Under the pieces are notes generated by a model. It saw only the letters and a program-made list of their open reading frames with translations, ran no database searches and had not been told where the DNA came from. The position numbers and the translations under genes were made by a program. This document shows positions 44,828-53,425 of a stretch of DNA of 64,000 nt, piece after piece. The stretch covers positions 40,702-104,701 of the forward strand of contig NZ_JACJVN010000028.1 of NCBI RefSeq assembly GCF_014212015.1, read 5' to 3'. Source of the stretch: Cohnella lubricantis. Lineage in GTDB: Bacteria; Bacillota; Bacilli; Paenibacillales; Paenibacillaceae. Every line of letters begins with the position of its first letter. Position 1 is the stretch's first letter.

Positions 44828-46534
44828 CTAAGCCTCCTCCCGCAAGCCGGCGTCCGATTCGAACCGGGCCTGCTCATATTGATAGCCCTGCTCCAATAGA
44901 AATCGCTGGCGCTTGCGTGCGTATTCTTCTTCGTCCGTCCCTTCACTCACAAGCGCGTAATAGAACACGTCTGCGCCGTCCCGCTTCGGACGCAGAATAC
45001 GGCCAAGCCGCTGCGCCTCCTCCTGCCTTGAGCCGAAGCTGCCCGACAATTGAATGGCCACCGAAGCATCGGGGAGATCCACCGCGAAGTTGGCTACTTT
45101 GGAGACGGCAAGCACGCTGAACTCGCCGCGGTTGAACTTATCGTACAGCCGTTCCCGTTCCCGTTGCGGCATGCTTCCTGTAATGAGAGGGAATCCGAAC
45201 CGCCGGGATACGCTGCGGAGCTGATCCAAATACTGTCCAATAATTAGGGTGGGCTTCTCCGGGTGCTGCGAGAGCAGCCGTTGAACGGCATCCAGCTTGC
45301 AGGGATTCTCGCCCGCGATCCGATGCCGGTCCCGCTTCGGCGCTTCCATGTATCGGGCAGCCGTCTCTTCCGGAAGCGGCACCCGCAACTCCCGGCAAGT
45401 CGGCCTCGCGATCCAGCCCTCTCGCTCCAAGCCGCTCCATGCAGCTTCATACCGTTTGGGCCCGATCAGTGCGAAGACGTCTCCTTCGCGCCCGTCTTCC
45501 CGGACGAGCGTCGCTGTCAAGCCGAGCCGCCGGGTCGCTTGCAGATCCGCCGTCAATCGGAAGACCGGCGCGGGGAGCAAATGCACCTCATCATAAATGA
45601 TCAGCCCCCAATTGCGGCCCTCGAACAGCTTCCAATGCGGATGCTCCTCTTCCTTCGATTTGCGGTGCGTCAATATTTGATAGGTCGCCACCGTGATTGG
45701 CCGCACTTCCTTGCTCTCCCCCGTATAGGCGCCGATCTCCTCCTCCTTCAGCGTCGTTGCCGCAAGGAGCTCGCGAATCCATTGCGACACCGACGTCGCG
45801 TTCGGCGTCAGAATCAGCGTCTCGCATTGCAGCCTCGCAATCGCGCCTATGCCAACCCAAGTCTTGCCTGCGCCGCACGGCAGCACAACGACGCCGCTGC
45901 CGTCCTCGCGGCCATTCGCCGGCTCCGGCGCGAATGCTTCAACCGCTTCCGCTTGATAATCGCGCAGCGCAATCGGCTGGCCCGCTTCCGTTCGGCCCAG
46001 CAGCTTCACTTGCAGCGCTTCCCCTTGCCGGCAGCCGGCCTCGTCCACGACAGGATAGCCTCGCGCGATCAGCTCGCGTTTGATCCAACCTCGCGAATCC
46101 GGGCGAATGCGGATTCGACTTCTCCCGGTCGCCGGGCGCTCCAGCAGGCAGGCATCGAATCCGCGCCCAGACAATACTTCCGACAGCAGAGACGGGGCGT
46201 CTGATACGAGCATCAGCCCCTCATCCTCGACTAGGCGCAGCTTGCCGTACCGGCCCATGAGCAGGCGGATCTCCCTTTCCAGAGAAGCCGGCAAGCCGTA
46301 CCGTGTCAGCGATGACAGTTCGCGAACGGCCTTGTCAGCCGTCCAGCCTGAAGCAGCCGCATTCCACAACGTAACCGGCGTCATCCGGTACGTATGCCAT
46401 TCCCCCGGCCTCTTCCGAAGCTCCGCGATTGACCGGAGCAGGTCGCGGGCTTCTGCATATCTTGGATGCGACTCGCTGACTAACAGCGTGCCGTCCTGCT
46501 GCGCGAGAATCGGCAGCGGTTGGACCGATAGCAT
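44828..46534 (-). CDS. DNA repair helicase of the XPB family
   Basis: 568 residues. Superfamily 2 helicase of XPB type: N-terminal damage-recognition-like region, Walker A VVLPCGAGKTWVGIG, Walker B IIYDEVHLLPAPVFR, motif III LTATLVREDGREGD (with the XPB RED triad) and motif VI EEAQRLGRILRPKRDG. In archaea and eukaryotes XPB opens DNA at lesions; bacterial copies are scattered. The ATG at 46534 has AAGGAGG 8 bases upstream; a longer upstream frame lacks such a site. First gene of the XPB-partner-ylbF-ylbG run. Confidence 0.92.
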   Translation of the reverse strand: MLSVQPLPILAQQDGTLLVSESHPRYAEARDLLRSIAELRKRPGEWHTYRMTPVTLWNAAASGWTADKAVRELSSLTRYGLPASLEREIRLLMGRYGKLRLVEDEGLMLVSDAPSLLSEVLSGRGFDACLLERPATGRSRIRIRPDSRGWIKRELIARGYPVVDEAGCRQGEALQVKLLGRTEAGQPIALRDYQAEAVEAFAPEPANGREDGSGVVVLPCGAGKTWVGIGAIARLQCETLILTPNATSVSQWIRELLAATTLKEEEIGAYTGESKEVRPITVATYQILTHRKSKEEEHPHWKLFEGRNWGLIIYDEVHLLPAPVFRLTADLQATRRLGLTATLVREDGREGDVFALIGPKRYEAAWSGLEREGWIARPTCRELRVPLPEETAARYMEAPKRDRHRIAGENPCKLDAVQRLLSQHPEKPTLIIGQYLDQLRSVSRRFGFPLITGSMPQRERERLYDKFNRGEFSVLAVSKVANFAVDLPDASVAIQLSGSFGSRQEEAQRLGRILRPKRDGADVFYYALVSEGTDEEEYARKRQRFLLEQGYQYEQARFESDAGLREEA

Positions 46535-46653
46535 CGGCGATTCCTCCTTCTGTCGCGATTCCTCCGGACTCCCCTTCGCCCGGAGCACAGATATGCCCTC
46601 ACGTCCCCATGATGTCCATTTCACCGCAATTTAAAGCAGAAGCTCGGCAACGC

Positions 46654-46690
46654 AAAAAAAGACGAAACGGCAACATATGCCGCTTCGTCT
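46654..46690 (-). terminator. Intrinsic terminator after the CBS-domain gene
   Basis: GACGAAGCGGC and GCCGTTTCGTC (one mismatch) followed by seven T on the minus strand. Confidence 0.88.
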
Positions 46691-46717
46691 CTTGCTGCCG
46701 TTCCGGCAGCCAAAGTC

Positions 46718-47158
46718 TCAATGCGTGAAGGACGGCTCCCGATGCTCATGCTCCGAGATGCCGCTGAGCGCCTCACCCGCTTCGCTGACGAATATCTCCC
46801 TCATGGCAAGATCGCCGATCGAGATGACGCCCAGCAATTCGCCATTCTCGACGACGGGCAGCCGACGGATCTGGTTCGCTGCCATCCTTGCGCCTGCTTC
46901 ATCTACCGACAAATTCGGCGAGATTGTCTCCACATCTTGGGTACACACGTTCATAACGGACTCCGAACCGGGATTCTTGTTCGCGTAACCGCGGATGACC
47001 AAGTCCCGGTCGGTGACGACGCCGATCAGCTTGCGCCCTTCGACGACGGGCAGAAATCCGATGTCGTGCTGCTTCATGAGAACCGCGCACTCGTAGATAT
47101 TATCCTTCGGCGTCACGGTTACACAGTCTTTGGTCATGATGTCTGACACTTTACGCAC
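46718..47158 (-). CDS. CBS-domain protein (YhcV-like)
   Basis: 146 residues made of two CBS modules (MTKDCVTVTPKDNIYECAVLM with GVVTDRDLVIRGYA; CTQDVETISPNLSVDEAGARM with GVISIGDLAMREI) and a short tail with several His and Glu. CBS pairs bind adenine nucleotides and usually regulate a partner; no fused effector is present. Similar to B. subtilis YhcV. Start GTG at 47158 with AAGGAGGAGAAG upstream. Single-gene unit. Confidence 0.9.
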   Translation of the reverse strand: MRKVSDIMTKDCVTVTPKDNIYECAVLMKQHDIGFLPVVEGRKLIGVVTDRDLVIRGYANKNPGSESVMNVCTQDVETISPNLSVDEAGARMAANQIRRLPVVENGELLGVISIGDLAMREIFVSEAGEALSGISEHEHREPSFTH

Positions 47159-47241
47159 AACGCTTCTCCTCCTTTCTCGGGATGCTCGATATAGCGTAGC
47201 CGAAAAGGAGTCTTTGCATGCGCCTTAAACCACCCTAGCCA

Positions 47242-48429
47242 TTAGCCCTTAGCCGGCAGCTCATCCTCCGCCGAATCGTCCGCAACCGCTACGAGCAGCT
47301 TCGCTGCCGTCAGCATCGCGCGCTCGTCGATGTCGAAGCGCGGATGGTGATGCGGCGCGCTCGCCCCGTCTTCCCGGCCTGCGCCGACGAAGAAGAAGCA
47401 ACCTGGCCGTTCGCGCAAATAATACGAGAAGTCCTCGCCCGCCATCATCGGCTGGCAGAGATAAGCGTCTTCCGCGCCCAGCAGGCTTTGGGCGACTCGC
47501 AGGAAACGCTCGGCCTCCGCCGCGTCGTTCACGACCGGCGGATAGCCCTCGTAGAACTTGAAGCTCACCTCGGTTCCATGCATGGCGCCAACGTGGCGAA
47601 CGACTTGCTCCATCCTCTCGCGCACAAGCTTCCTCGCTTCGGGCGTGAACGTGCGCACCGTGCCGCCGAGCTTGCAGCGCTCGGCGATGACGTTACGCGC
47701 AGTGCCCGCACTGAATTGCCCGACCGTCACGACCGCCGAGTCAAGCGGGTCGACGTTGCGGGCGACAATCGTCTGCAGCGCCGTCACCAAGTGAGCGCCT
47801 GCCACTAGCGCGTCCGCCGCCTGATGCGGCAAGCCGGCATGGCCGCCCCTGCCGGCAACCTCGATCTCGAATTCGTCCGGCGAAGCCATTAGCGGTCCTG
47901 GACGGGATGCCGCAATGCCGTAAGGGAACGGGGACCATAAGTGAACGCCGTACACGGCGTCGACCCCTTCAAGCGCCCCGGCTGCAATCATGCTGACAGC
48001 GCCGCCGGGAAGCACCTCTTCCGCCGGCTGGAACAGGAATACCCTCGTCCCCGCTGTCTCCTCCCGATGCAGCGTATAATACCGGGCGACAGCCAGCAGT
48101 TGCGCGGTATGTCCGTCATGCCCGCAAGCGTGCATCACGCCGGGAACGGTCGATGCGTATTCACAAGTCTTCTCATCTTGAATGGGCAGTGCATCGATGT
48201 CGGCTCGAAGCGCGATCGTCCGCCCCGGCCGGCCTCCCTTCAGCCTGGCAATGACGCCGGTGCCGGCGACTCCGCGGGTGACTTCGAGTCCCCACGCTTC
48301 CAACCGCTCCGCAATCCATGACGATGTTTGAACTTCCTTAAACGAGAGCTCCGGGTGCCGATGCAAGTGTCGGCGCCATTCCACCATATCGCTATACAGC
48401 GACTGCAGCGTTTTTTCTATTACAGGCAC
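47242..48429 (-). CDS. M20 family metallo-amidohydrolase
   Basis: 395 residues. Peptidase M20D type (hippurate/N-acyl amino acid hydrolase): RRHLHRHPELSFKE, ALRADIDALPIQ, VMHACGHDGHTAQLL, QPAEEVLPGGA, the Cys/His/Glu metal ligands, a dimerisation domain with GGHAGLPHQAADAL, and the MAGEDFSYYL and HHHPRFDID ends. The GTG at 48429 is chosen because GAGAGGAG lies 7 bases upstream. Substrate not evident; several paralogues usually occur in this group. Confidence 0.9.
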   Translation of the reverse strand: MPVIEKTLQSLYSDMVEWRRHLHRHPELSFKEVQTSSWIAERLEAWGLEVTRGVAGTGVIARLKGGRPGRTIALRADIDALPIQDEKTCEYASTVPGVMHACGHDGHTAQLLAVARYYTLHREETAGTRVFLFQPAEEVLPGGAVSMIAAGALEGVDAVYGVHLWSPFPYGIAASRPGPLMASPDEFEIEVAGRGGHAGLPHQAADALVAGAHLVTALQTIVARNVDPLDSAVVTVGQFSAGTARNVIAERCKLGGTVRTFTPEARKLVRERMEQVVRHVGAMHGTEVSFKFYEGYPPVVNDAAEAERFLRVAQSLLGAEDAYLCQPMMAGEDFSYYLRERPGCFFFVGAGREDGASAPHHHPRFDIDERAMLTAAKLLVAVADDSAEDELPAKG

Positions 48430-48541
48430 AGCGCCGCTCCTCTCCCACAAAAGCTTTTATCTCTTATTGTAACAGAAAAAAGGATCTTAACGGAAGGTTG
48501 TCGAACGACAAAGAAAGGAGGCGCTATAAGCCATCCGATGC

Positions 48542-48570
48542 TTGCAGATGGCTCTGAAACCGTCTATGAT
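48542..48570 (+). promoter_or_regulatory. SigA promoter of yugN (and possibly ftsW)
   Basis: TTGCAG (48542-48547), 17 bases, TATGAT (48565-48570), 47 bases upstream of yugN. Confidence 0.75.
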
Positions 48571-48617
48571 GGAGGGTAAACAGAGGCTTGTTTGCATTTT
48601 CCAAAGGAGGAACTTTA

Positions 48618-48962
48618 ATGATTCTCGAGAACACGGGACTGAATGGGTTGAAGAGCGATCTGGCTCATTTGGACGAGTCCGCCGAAAGCATCGGCTTTAT
48701 TCGTTGGCAGTGGGAATATACCCGCGCTACCTACGATTTGAAGCTGCCGGATAATGACAGCAAGAACGATTATTATCTTCGCATCAGCACACGCGCCATG
48801 GAAGGCAAGCTGGAGAACCCGGACGCCATCCTTCAGATCGAATCGGTCTATATCGGACGCGCCACCTTCCCGCATGGCCTGGAATATGAGTCTCCGGTTC
48901 CAGCAGCTATTCTCGAAGAAGCTTCCAAGCGGGTTCAACAGCTGAAGCAGCTGCTTAGCTGA
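48618..48962 (+). CDS. yugN: YugN-like family protein
   Basis: 114 residues matching the YugN-like family: LENTGLNGLKSDLAHLDESAESIGF, WQWEYTRATYDLKL, YYLRISTRAMEGKLENPDAILQIES and FPHGLEYE. Function unknown. ATG at 48618 after AAAGGAGGAAC. It precedes ftsW by 21 bases and is probably cotranscribed. Confidence 0.9.
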   Translation: MILENTGLNGLKSDLAHLDESAESIGFIRWQWEYTRATYDLKLPDNDSKNDYYLRISTRAMEGKLENPDAILQIESVYIGRATFPHGLEYESPVPAAILEEASKRVQQLKQLLS

Positions 48963-48983
48963 TCGGCCGGGGGAGATATTCAT

Positions 48984-50159
48984 ATGAAGACCCCTGCCGG
49001 CGCTGGGCGAGGTTCGCCGGATTTCTTGCTGCTCATCCTGACGCTGCTCATGGTCGGCTTCGGATTAGTCATGGTGCTCAGCGCTAGCTCCAGCATGACC
49101 GCCGTCTCCGAGAAATTCGGATATGACGCCTTTTATTTTACGAAGAGGCAAATCATGTGGGCCGGACTTGGGTTCGTTGTAATGGTTGTGCTCATGAACA
49201 TTTCTTATGTCAAGTACAAGCAATGGTTTGCGCCCTTCCTGTTATTGGTCTTCGTCATGCTTGTTGCCGTATTGTTCGTATCCTCGGATATTAACGGAGC
49301 CCACAGCTGGCTCGGCATCGGCGGTCTAGGCATCCAACCTACCGAGTTCGCGAAGATCGCGGTCATTCTTTATTTAGCCGCTATTATTACGAAGAAAGGG
49401 GACAAGTTCCGCGAGTTCAAAAGCGGGCTGTTTCCCGTTCTGTTCGTGGTCTTCATCATCTCCGTTCTCGTCTTGATGCAGAATGACTTCGGCTCCTGCG
49501 TCATTCTAGCCCTGTGCGCGACCTCGGTCATCCTGGCGGGCGGCGCGAATCTGAAGCAGGTGGCAGCTGTATACGGCGTATGTATCCTATTGGCCGCGCT
49601 AGCGCTGCTGATCAAGCCGGACATTATCAGCGACTATCAGCTTGCCCGCTTCGAGGCGTTCAAAGACCCATTCGCCGACAAGGAAGGCTCCGGCATGCAG
49701 ATTCTCCGCTCGCTCGAGGCGTTCGGCCACGGCGGCATTAACGGTGTCGGGCTCGGCAACAGCGTGCAGAAGCTGTTCTATCTGCCTTACGCATACAATG
49801 ACTTCATCTTCTCCATTATCGGCGAAGAGCTGGGCTTTATCGGCACGATGGTTTTCTTGCTGGGCTACATTCTGCTCCTGTGGCGAGGAATTATCGTTGC
49901 GCTGCGCTGTCCCGATACCTTCGGAACGCTGGTCGGCGTAGGCATGGTGGCGCTTATCGCGTTCCAAGCGCTCATTAACATGGGCGGCGTCAGCAAAGCG
50001 ATCCCGATGACGGGCGTCACGCTGCCGTTCATCAGTTACGGAGGCTCCTCCTTGCTGGCGCTCATGATCGGCATGGGCATTCTGCTCAGCATATCCCGGG
50101 AATACAACCGGGTCGGCAAAGCGAATGTTCGCGATGCAGAACAGAGCCGTTCCGCTTAG
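48984..50159 (+). CDS. ftsW: FtsW/RodA/SpoVE family peptidoglycan glycosyltransferase
   Basis: 391 residues with ten predicted membrane spans. SEDS proteins polymerise lipid II together with a class B PBP. Family marks: SASSSMTA near the first span, GAHSWLGIGGLGIQPTEFAKIA, FGSCVIL, the extracellular loop ending in GNSVQKLFYLPYAYNDFIFSIIGEELG, and TGVTLPFISYGGSSL. FtsW rather than RodA by similarity of these loops, but SpoVE cannot be excluded by sequence alone. ATG with GGGGGAGA upstream. ylaN, its neighbour in B. subtilis, is found here 1.8 kb downstream. Confidence 0.93.
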   Translation: MKTPAGAGRGSPDFLLLILTLLMVGFGLVMVLSASSSMTAVSEKFGYDAFYFTKRQIMWAGLGFVVMVVLMNISYVKYKQWFAPFLLLVFVMLVAVLFVSSDINGAHSWLGIGGLGIQPTEFAKIAVILYLAAIITKKGDKFREFKSGLFPVLFVVFIISVLVLMQNDFGSCVILALCATSVILAGGANLKQVAAVYGVCILLAALALLIKPDIISDYQLARFEAFKDPFADKEGSGMQILRSLEAFGHGGINGVGLGNSVQKLFYLPYAYNDFIFSIIGEELGFIGTMVFLLGYILLLWRGIIVALRCPDTFGTLVGVGMVALIAFQALINMGGVSKAIPMTGVTLPFISYGGSSLLALMIGMGILLSISREYNRVGKANVRDAEQSRSA

Positions 50160-50167
50160 GCTTATCT

Positions 50168-50219
50168 AACAACAAAGCGCCTCAACCGGCTGGTTCAGCC
50201 GATGAGGCGCTTTGTTGTT
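50168..50219. terminator. Bidirectional terminator between ftsW and the second Asp23 gene
   Basis: AACAACAAAGCGCCTCA (50168-50184) and its exact complement (50203-50219) form a 17-bp stem with an inner GGCT/AGCC helix. T-rich ends on both strands. Confidence 0.92.
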
Positions 50220-50231
50220 GAACAGCGAATG

Positions 50232-50612
50232 TTATTTGACTCGCTGCGTCTCTTCGATCTCTGTCTCGTCCTTGAAGGCGACGCCTTCAACCTTGATGTT
50301 GACTTCAACCACGCGAAGGCCGGTCATATTCTGAACCGCCTCCCGGACGTTCTCTTGGAGACGAAGCCCGACATCTTGAATCGGTATGCCGTATTGGATA
50401 ACGATTCGAAGATCAATGGCCGCTTCCACCTGGCCGACTTCAACGGACACGCCCTTCTGTGCGTTGCGACCGCTCAGCCGCTTGGCAAGCCCTTCCGATA
50501 TGCCCCCCGACATCGCGGCGACGCCTGGCGTCTCCAGGGCCGCCAGCCCTGCAATCGTGGCGACGACATCATCGGAAATTCGGATCAATCCTTGCTGCAT
50601 CTCTTCGGTCAT
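50232..50612 (-). CDS. Asp23/Gls24 family protein (second copy)
   Basis: 126 residues from the ATG at 50612. Family pattern: RISDDVVATIAGLAALETPGVAAM, GVSVEVGQVEAAIDLRIVIQYGIPIQDV, then VREAVQNMTGLRVVEVNIKVEGV. It differs from the copy at 13070-13429 in the Gly-rich loop and the acidic C-terminus. GAGTGAG is 6 bases upstream; an upstream Met in frame lacks a site. Own promoter and terminator. Its closest role may be envelope stress, as for Asp23. Confidence 0.9.
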   Translation of the reverse strand: MTEEMQQGLIRISDDVVATIAGLAALETPGVAAMSGGISEGLAKRLSGRNAQKGVSVEVGQVEAAIDLRIVIQYGIPIQDVGLRLQENVREAVQNMTGLRVVEVNIKVEGVAFKDETEIEETQRVK

Positions 50613-50645
50613 TGGCGGCTCACTCTCCCGGAACATTATGTTCTT

Positions 50646-50675
50646 ATTGTAATGGAAGAACGTGCCGTATGGCAA
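50646..50675 (-). promoter_or_regulatory. Promoter of the second Asp23 gene
   Basis: TTGCCA (rc of 50670-50675), 18 bases, TACAAT (rc of 50646-50651). Confidence 0.65.
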
Positions 50676-50700
50676 TATAAGGGGCATGAAGGTGTTCACA

Positions 50701-50729
50701 TTTACTTAAAGGCCGCTTTCCGATATAGT
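50701..50729 (+). promoter_or_regulatory. Promoter of the Ca2+/H+ exchanger gene
   Basis: TTTACT (50701-50706), 17 bases, TATAGT (50724-50729), about 50 bases upstream of the TTG start and divergent from the Asp23 promoter. Confidence 0.5.
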
Positions 50730-50778
50730 AAGTTAGAAGTCTACATTCCAAGATCAACCAATCAGAGGTGTCGCTCCA

Positions 50779-51837
50779 TTGAAAAAGCTGTTTTTCCCCT
50801 TGCTGATCGTCTTCTTCGTGCTTAGCGCTATCGCCCATTATGCCGGTTGGAATTCCATGGTCCAATTCGGGCTTGCGGCTGTCGCGGTCATCTTCGTCGC
50901 CGGCTTCCTCGGACAAGCGACCGAAGCCGTCTCCCATTACGCCGGCCAGCGTCTCGGCGGCTTCCTGAACGCAACGTTCGGCAACGCCGCGGAGTTGATT
51001 ATTGCGATTTTCCTCGTGAAGGAAGGTTTATTCGATATGGTCAAGGCGAGCCTCACCGGCTCGATCATTGGCAATCTGCTGCTGGTTCTAGGCATTAGCG
51101 CCTTTGCCGGCGGCCTCAAGCACAAAGTGCAGAATTTCAACGTCCACCTGGCAGGGCAGAACGCTTCGCTAATGCTGCTCGGCGTTATCGCGCTGTTCAT
51201 CCCGGCCGTGTTCGTCAAGACCGAGCACTTGAGCACCCACGATTCGATGTCGATCAGCGTGACGGTCGCCGCCGTGCTGATCATCGCATACGGAGGCTGG
51301 CTGGTCTACTCCATGATCACACATAAGAGCCTGCTGGAGGACAGCAGCGAGACTAGCGTCGACCATGACGAAGAACCGCGATGGTCCAAAGGCAAGTCGA
51401 TTCTTTATTTGGTTATCGCTACTGTCATGGTTGCTTTCGTCAGCGAATGGCTCGTTGGTACGCTGGAGGTATTCACGCACAAGTTCGGATTGTCCGAGCT
51501 GTTCGTCGGCGCCTTCGTCGTCGCGATCGTCGGCAATGCCGCCGAACACAGCGCAGCGGTCATGCTGGCCATGAAGAACAAGATCGGCGCAGCCGTCGAG
51601 ATCGCCGTCGGCAGCAGCCTGCAGATCGCCCTGTTCGTCGCACCTGTATTGGTGTTCATTAGCCTCTTCTTCAACCAGCACATGGACATCCTGTTCTCGA
51701 CCATCGAACTGGCGGCCATCGCCGTCGCTGTGCTGATCGCTACATCCATCTCGCGGGACGGCTCAACCACCTGGTATGAGGGCAAGCTGCTCGTGCTCGT
51801 GTATATCGTGCTAGGCGTCGCCTTCTTCTTCGTGTAG
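50779..51837 (+). CDS. Calcium/proton exchanger (CaCA superfamily, YfkE-like)
   Basis: 352 residues, eleven hydrophobic segments. The two alpha repeats carry the cation-binding motifs FGNAAELIIAIFLVKEG and VGNAAEHSAAVMLAMKNK, diagnostic of CAX-type antiporters. An acidic cytoplasmic loop (SSETSVDHDEEPRW) separates the halves. Exports Ca2+ in exchange for protons. TTG start at 50779 with AGAGGTG 9 bases upstream. Stand-alone gene, sharing a bidirectional terminator with ylaN. Confidence 0.93.
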   Translation: MKKLFFPLLIVFFVLSAIAHYAGWNSMVQFGLAAVAVIFVAGFLGQATEAVSHYAGQRLGGFLNATFGNAAELIIAIFLVKEGLFDMVKASLTGSIIGNLLLVLGISAFAGGLKHKVQNFNVHLAGQNASLMLLGVIALFIPAVFVKTEHLSTHDSMSISVTVAAVLIIAYGGWLVYSMITHKSLLEDSSETSVDHDEEPRWSKGKSILYLVIATVMVAFVSEWLVGTLEVFTHKFGLSELFVGAFVVAIVGNAAEHSAAVMLAMKNKIGAAVEIAVGSSLQIALFVAPVLVFISLFFNQHMDILFSTIELAAIAVAVLIATSISRDGSTTWYEGKLLVLVYIVLGVAFFFV

Positions 51838-51878
51838 TAATAATTCCACAAGAGTGACGCGAAATAAGCATACGAAAA

Positions 51879-51916
51879 AAGCCTTGGACGGCTCGGCCGC
51901 TCCAAGGCTTCTTTTG
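51879..51916. terminator. Bidirectional terminator between the exchanger gene and ylaN
   Basis: AAGCCTTGGA (51879-51888) and TCCAAGGCTT (51901-51910) form a perfect stem. CTTTTG follows on the plus strand and TTTTTTCG on the minus strand. Confidence 0.88.
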
Positions 51917-51943
51917 TACTTATCTCGCAGGGAAGCAAGCAAA

Positions 51944-52234
51944 TTACTCTTGTCTCTGCGCTTGTGCTTCGTATAGCAACGCAAGGTTGCGTTCCAATTG
52001 CATAATGAGAAGCTTGCCCGCGCCTTCGTCCACGAGTCCCGCGCGCACCGCAAAGTCAACCGCCCGCGAAAAGCCGTACATCTGCGTGTCCAGCACTTCC
52101 TCGTAAAGCGGGCATTTGCGGGTCGCCAAATTCTCCATTTGAATGGCGATCAGTTTCTCGATCTTGTCCGCATCCTCTTGCAGGAGGCGAAGCGCCTTCT
52201 GATTCAGGTGCACCATGACATCCGATGAAGCCAT
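51944..52234 (-). CDS. ylaN: YlaN family protein (DUF1507)
   Basis: 96 residues with the YlaN pattern HLNQKALRLLQEDADKIEKLI, RKCPLYEEVLDTQMYGFSRAVDFAVRAGLV and LIMQLERNLALLYEA. YlaN is required for normal growth of B. subtilis and S. aureus under iron limitation and has been linked to the Fur regulator. ATG with GGGGGAG 5 bases upstream. In B. subtilis it adjoins ftsW; here two genes have come between. Confidence 0.95.
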   Translation of the reverse strand: MASSDVMVHLNQKALRLLQEDADKIEKLIAIQMENLATRKCPLYEEVLDTQMYGFSRAVDFAVRAGLVDEGAGKLLIMQLERNLALLYEAQAQRQE

Positions 52235-52379
52235 TCCAACTCCCCCTGTGCCCTTACGATCCTATCCCTTTCATATTAGACGAAATCCTCGGCAAACACA
52301 AGGACAGGAAGGGAGAAAGTCAGTAGCCGCCCGAAGCGCAGCCGGCCTCGCCCTAAAGACCGGAGCCTTATGGTCCGGT

Positions 52380-52982
52380 CTAGCTTCTGGCTCCGAACAT
52401 CCGCTTCCAGATCAAGGCCGTCGCCGAGAGAACGGCGGCTCCCGTCAGCAGCATCACGGAGTCCCGGTTCACGACTGTCGCGACATCGCGCCAATGCTCG
52501 CCCAACAGGGAACCAGCCAGCTCGTACACGCTTGTCCAGAGCAGCGCCCCTAGCGCCGTATGGAACAGAAAGGACGCATACGAGCGCTTGCCGACGCCGC
52601 AGAGAAGCGCGGTCATATGGCGCAGTCCCGGCACGAAGTAGCCGATCAGCACGACGGCCTGCCCCCAACGCTCCACGAGCTTCTCGTGCCGCTCCAATCG
52701 TTTGTCCGTCAGGCCGAATCGCTTGCCGAACCTGCGAAGCAAGGCAAGCCCTAGCGAACGGCCCAGCCAATAGCTGGCAGACATGCCGACGACGCTGCCG
52801 CCGACGGCAGCCAGCATCGTCCAACCCAAGTGCATGCTTCCGCGGGATATGAGATATCCCGCTGCGGTCAGCAGCACTTCATCCGGCACCGGCAGCCCGA
52901 ACAATCCGAGCGCCGTCGCCCCGAACAAGCCCCAATACGAATACTGGAACACCAGCTCCAGCAGTTGATCGGTAATCGACAC
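52380..52982 (-). CDS. DedA family membrane protein
   Basis: 200 residues. DedA/SNARE-associated fold: FGLPVPDEVLLTAAGYLISRG with the membrane-embedded acidic residue, SASYWLGRSLGLALLRRFGKRFG and the FVPGLRHMTALLCGV motif with the conserved Arg. Some DedA proteins flip polyprenyl phosphate or phospholipids. GTG start with AAGGAGA upstream. Single gene, no obvious partner. Confidence 0.92.
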   Translation of the reverse strand: MSITDQLLELVFQYSYWGLFGATALGLFGLPVPDEVLLTAAGYLISRGSMHLGWTMLAAVGGSVVGMSASYWLGRSLGLALLRRFGKRFGLTDKRLERHEKLVERWGQAVVLIGYFVPGLRHMTALLCGVGKRSYASFLFHTALGALLWTSVYELAGSLLGEHWRDVATVVNRDSVMLLTGAAVLSATALIWKRMFGARS

Positions 52983-53009
52983 GTGAACATCTCCTTGCGT
53001 TTAGGGGGA

Positions 53010-53042
53010 ACAAAGCCCCCGTCCGCAAGTGCGGACGAGGGC
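53010..53042 (-). terminator. Intrinsic terminator after the HPr-like gene
   Basis: GCCCTCGTCCGC and GCGGACGGGGGC (one mismatch, 4-base loop) followed by TTTGTT on the minus strand. Confidence 0.75.
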
Positions 53043-53102
53043 GCGATTCTAACTATTGGTACAACATACGGTTAATAAGTCAAAGCTGATTGCCTTGCAA
53101 GA

Positions 53103-53342
53103 TTAGTCGACGACTGTGACGTTCAAGTTGTGCTTGGCGAATACAGATGCCAGTTCCTTCTTCGCTTCGTCAGCGTCGGGACCATGCACGTGCAGTTCGT
53201 AAGCATGTCCGCCCACCAGCGTAGTGAAGAGCCCCAGGATGCTTTTCACATCGATGTATTTATTCTCGGCTTGCAACACGATGGAAGACCGGTACTTGTT
53301 CGCGGTTTGAGACAGTTCCACGATTGCTGCGTTGTTGGACAT
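53103..53342 (-). CDS. HPr-like protein lacking the His15 segment
   Basis: 79 residues. From QTANKY onward it aligns without gaps to B. subtilis HPr (QTASKY, residues 24-29), including the region around regulatory Ser46 (DVKSILG against NLKSIMG). However the first 12 or so residues of HPr, with strand 1 and the GIHARPA loop bearing the PEP-phosphorylated His15, are missing: only about 11 residues precede QTANKY. The start is firm (GGAGGG upstream, in-frame stop just before it). It therefore cannot be a normal PTS phosphocarrier; a regulatory or scaffolding role like that of Crh, which also lacks His15, is possible. Own promoter and terminator. Confidence 0.85.
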   Translation of the reverse strand: MSNNAAIVELSQTANKYRSSIVLQAENKYIDVKSILGLFTTLVGGHAYELHVHGPDADEAKKELASVFAKHNLNVTVVD

Positions 53343-53383
53343 GGAAATCCCTCCAAATTATAGGGTGGTCATTTTCTTCCCTC

Positions 53384-53412
53384 ATCATACCTTGAACTTG
53401 CTTCAGGCGCAA
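53384..53412 (-). promoter_or_regulatory. Promoter of the HPr-like gene
   Basis: TTGCGC (rc of 53407-53412), 17 bases, TATGAT (rc of 53384-53389), 42 bases upstream of the start. Confidence 0.65.
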
Positions 53413-53425
53413 GTAGGAAAGCGCT

